Shown piece after piece: positions 5,008-5,415 of a DNA stretch of 5,415 nucleotides. Origin of the DNA: Microcaldota archaeon (GTDB lineage: Archaea; Micrarchaeota; Micrarchaeia; Micrarchaeales; CABMGC01); the NCBI GenBank assembly GCA_028866975.1, contig JAGWHG010000045.1, forward strand, positions 1 to 5,415. The letters run 5' to 3'. Under the pieces are notes generated by a model. That model did no database searches, had not been told where the DNA came from, and was given only the letters and a program-made list of their open reading frames with translations. Position 1 is the first letter of the stretch. Each line of letters begins with the position of its first letter. The position numbers and the translations under genes were made by a program.

Positions 5008-5415
5008 ATGACGGTTAAGTATGGGTGGTCCCCAGAAGTATACATTTCTAAGGTAGAGGGAAATAGCGATGCTCGGTTTAAAGACTATATGCAGGCTGAG
5101 ATCAGGTATATTTCTAATATACCTAGAATAGTGACCAAAACTATAGTTGATCTTGGAGCAGGTTATGGAAGGGTTGAAGGTGTTCTCTCGGGGATTGCTA
5201 GAGAAGTCAAGGCAATCGAAATTGATAAGGTAATGTTGAAAGCACTTAGGGATAGAACGAAAAACTTTGATAATGTAAGGGTGATATCAGGCGATGTTAA
5301 CTCTCTCTCGTCTTTTGTAACTGGCACGGATCTTGTTTTGATATCTCTACAGAATTCTCTGGGCACATGGATAGGAGATAGGGACATTGCAATAAAACAG
5401 ATACGCAAAGTCTTA
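5008..5415 (+). CDS. Class I SAM-dependent methyltransferase, 3' partial
   Basis: The first 136 codons are present and the frame is open at the right edge. The Rossmann-type SAM-binding core is clear: motif I VDLGAGYGRVEG (47-58), with the glycine loop that holds SAM; the acidic ribose-binding residues in AIEIDKVML (69-77, E71 and D73); GDV at 95-97, where the adenine-contacting acidic residue of motif III normally lies; and a strand-4 motif LVLISLQNSLGTW (109-121), whose QNSLG resembles the (F/Q)N(T/S)LG seen in several small-molecule and uncharacterised methyltransferases. The first 45 residues are a cap or substrate region without a recognisable motif. The substrate cannot be named. Base composition is clearly more AT-rich (about 40% GC by eye against about 50% for the rps genes), so weaker expression or a different history is possible. 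It follows rps11 by 57 bp with its own TATA box. Confidence 0.85.
   Translation, partial: MTVKYGWSPEVYISKVEGNSDARFKDYMQAEIRYISNIPRIVTKTIVDLGAGYGRVEGVLSGIAREVKAIEIDKVMLKALRDRTKNFDNVRVISGDVNSLSSFVTGTDLVLISLQNSLGTWIGDRDIAIKQIRKVL

Noticed and set aside
1..5415. CRISPR array, insertion sequence or phage attachment site
   Set aside because: I see no regularly spaced short DNA repeats, no transposase and no inverted-repeat ends. The tRNA 3' end shows no second copy within the window.

Overview
The window is archaeal. The evidence is a TFB (TFIIB-type) transcription factor with a zinc ribbon and cyclin folds, archaeal-type ribosomal proteins in the order uS13-uS4-uS11, TATA boxes at archaeal spacing, Shine-Dalgarno cores of the form GTGAT, and a tRNA gene broken by two small introns, one of them with a textbook bulge-helix-bulge. 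Medium GC, heavy use of AGG/AGA and ATA codons, lysine-rich extensions on the ribosomal proteins and a disrupted tRNA would suit a DPANN-type archaeon such as a micrarchaeote. That placement is inference.

Layout. Positions 1-3017, minus strand: one uninterrupted reading frame of at least 1005 codons that starts at 3017 and is still open at the left edge. Its first ~310 residues form a TFB: zinc ribbon, linker and two cyclin folds ending in a well-kept helix-turn-helix. A Pro/Ala/Lys-rich tether follows, then tandem units of ~185-205 residues, each reading as another pair of cyclin-like folds. Three such units are complete and a fourth is cut by the window edge. Positions 3018-3194 are a short AT-rich divergent promoter region. 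Positions 3195-3308, plus strand: tRNA-Ser(GGA) with a 14-nt intron at 37/38 and a 16-nt intron in the T-loop at 59/60. Positions 3331-4950, plus strand: rps13, rps4 and rps11, tightly packed, with GTGAT elements at the two internal junctions. From 5008 to the right edge, plus strand: the start of a class I SAM-dependent methyltransferase with its own TATA box and a more AT-rich composition. It sits where rpoD follows rps11 in many archaea.

How it works together. tRNA-Ser and the three small-subunit proteins form a translation block that may be transcribed as one unit, because only 22 bp and no obvious terminator separate the tRNA from rps13. The divergent gene encodes a general-initiation-factor homologue of very unusual size. 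It shares a compact intergenic region with that block, so cross-regulation is possible but unproven. The giant multi-unit TFB is the most unusual item here, followed by the doubly interrupted tRNA.
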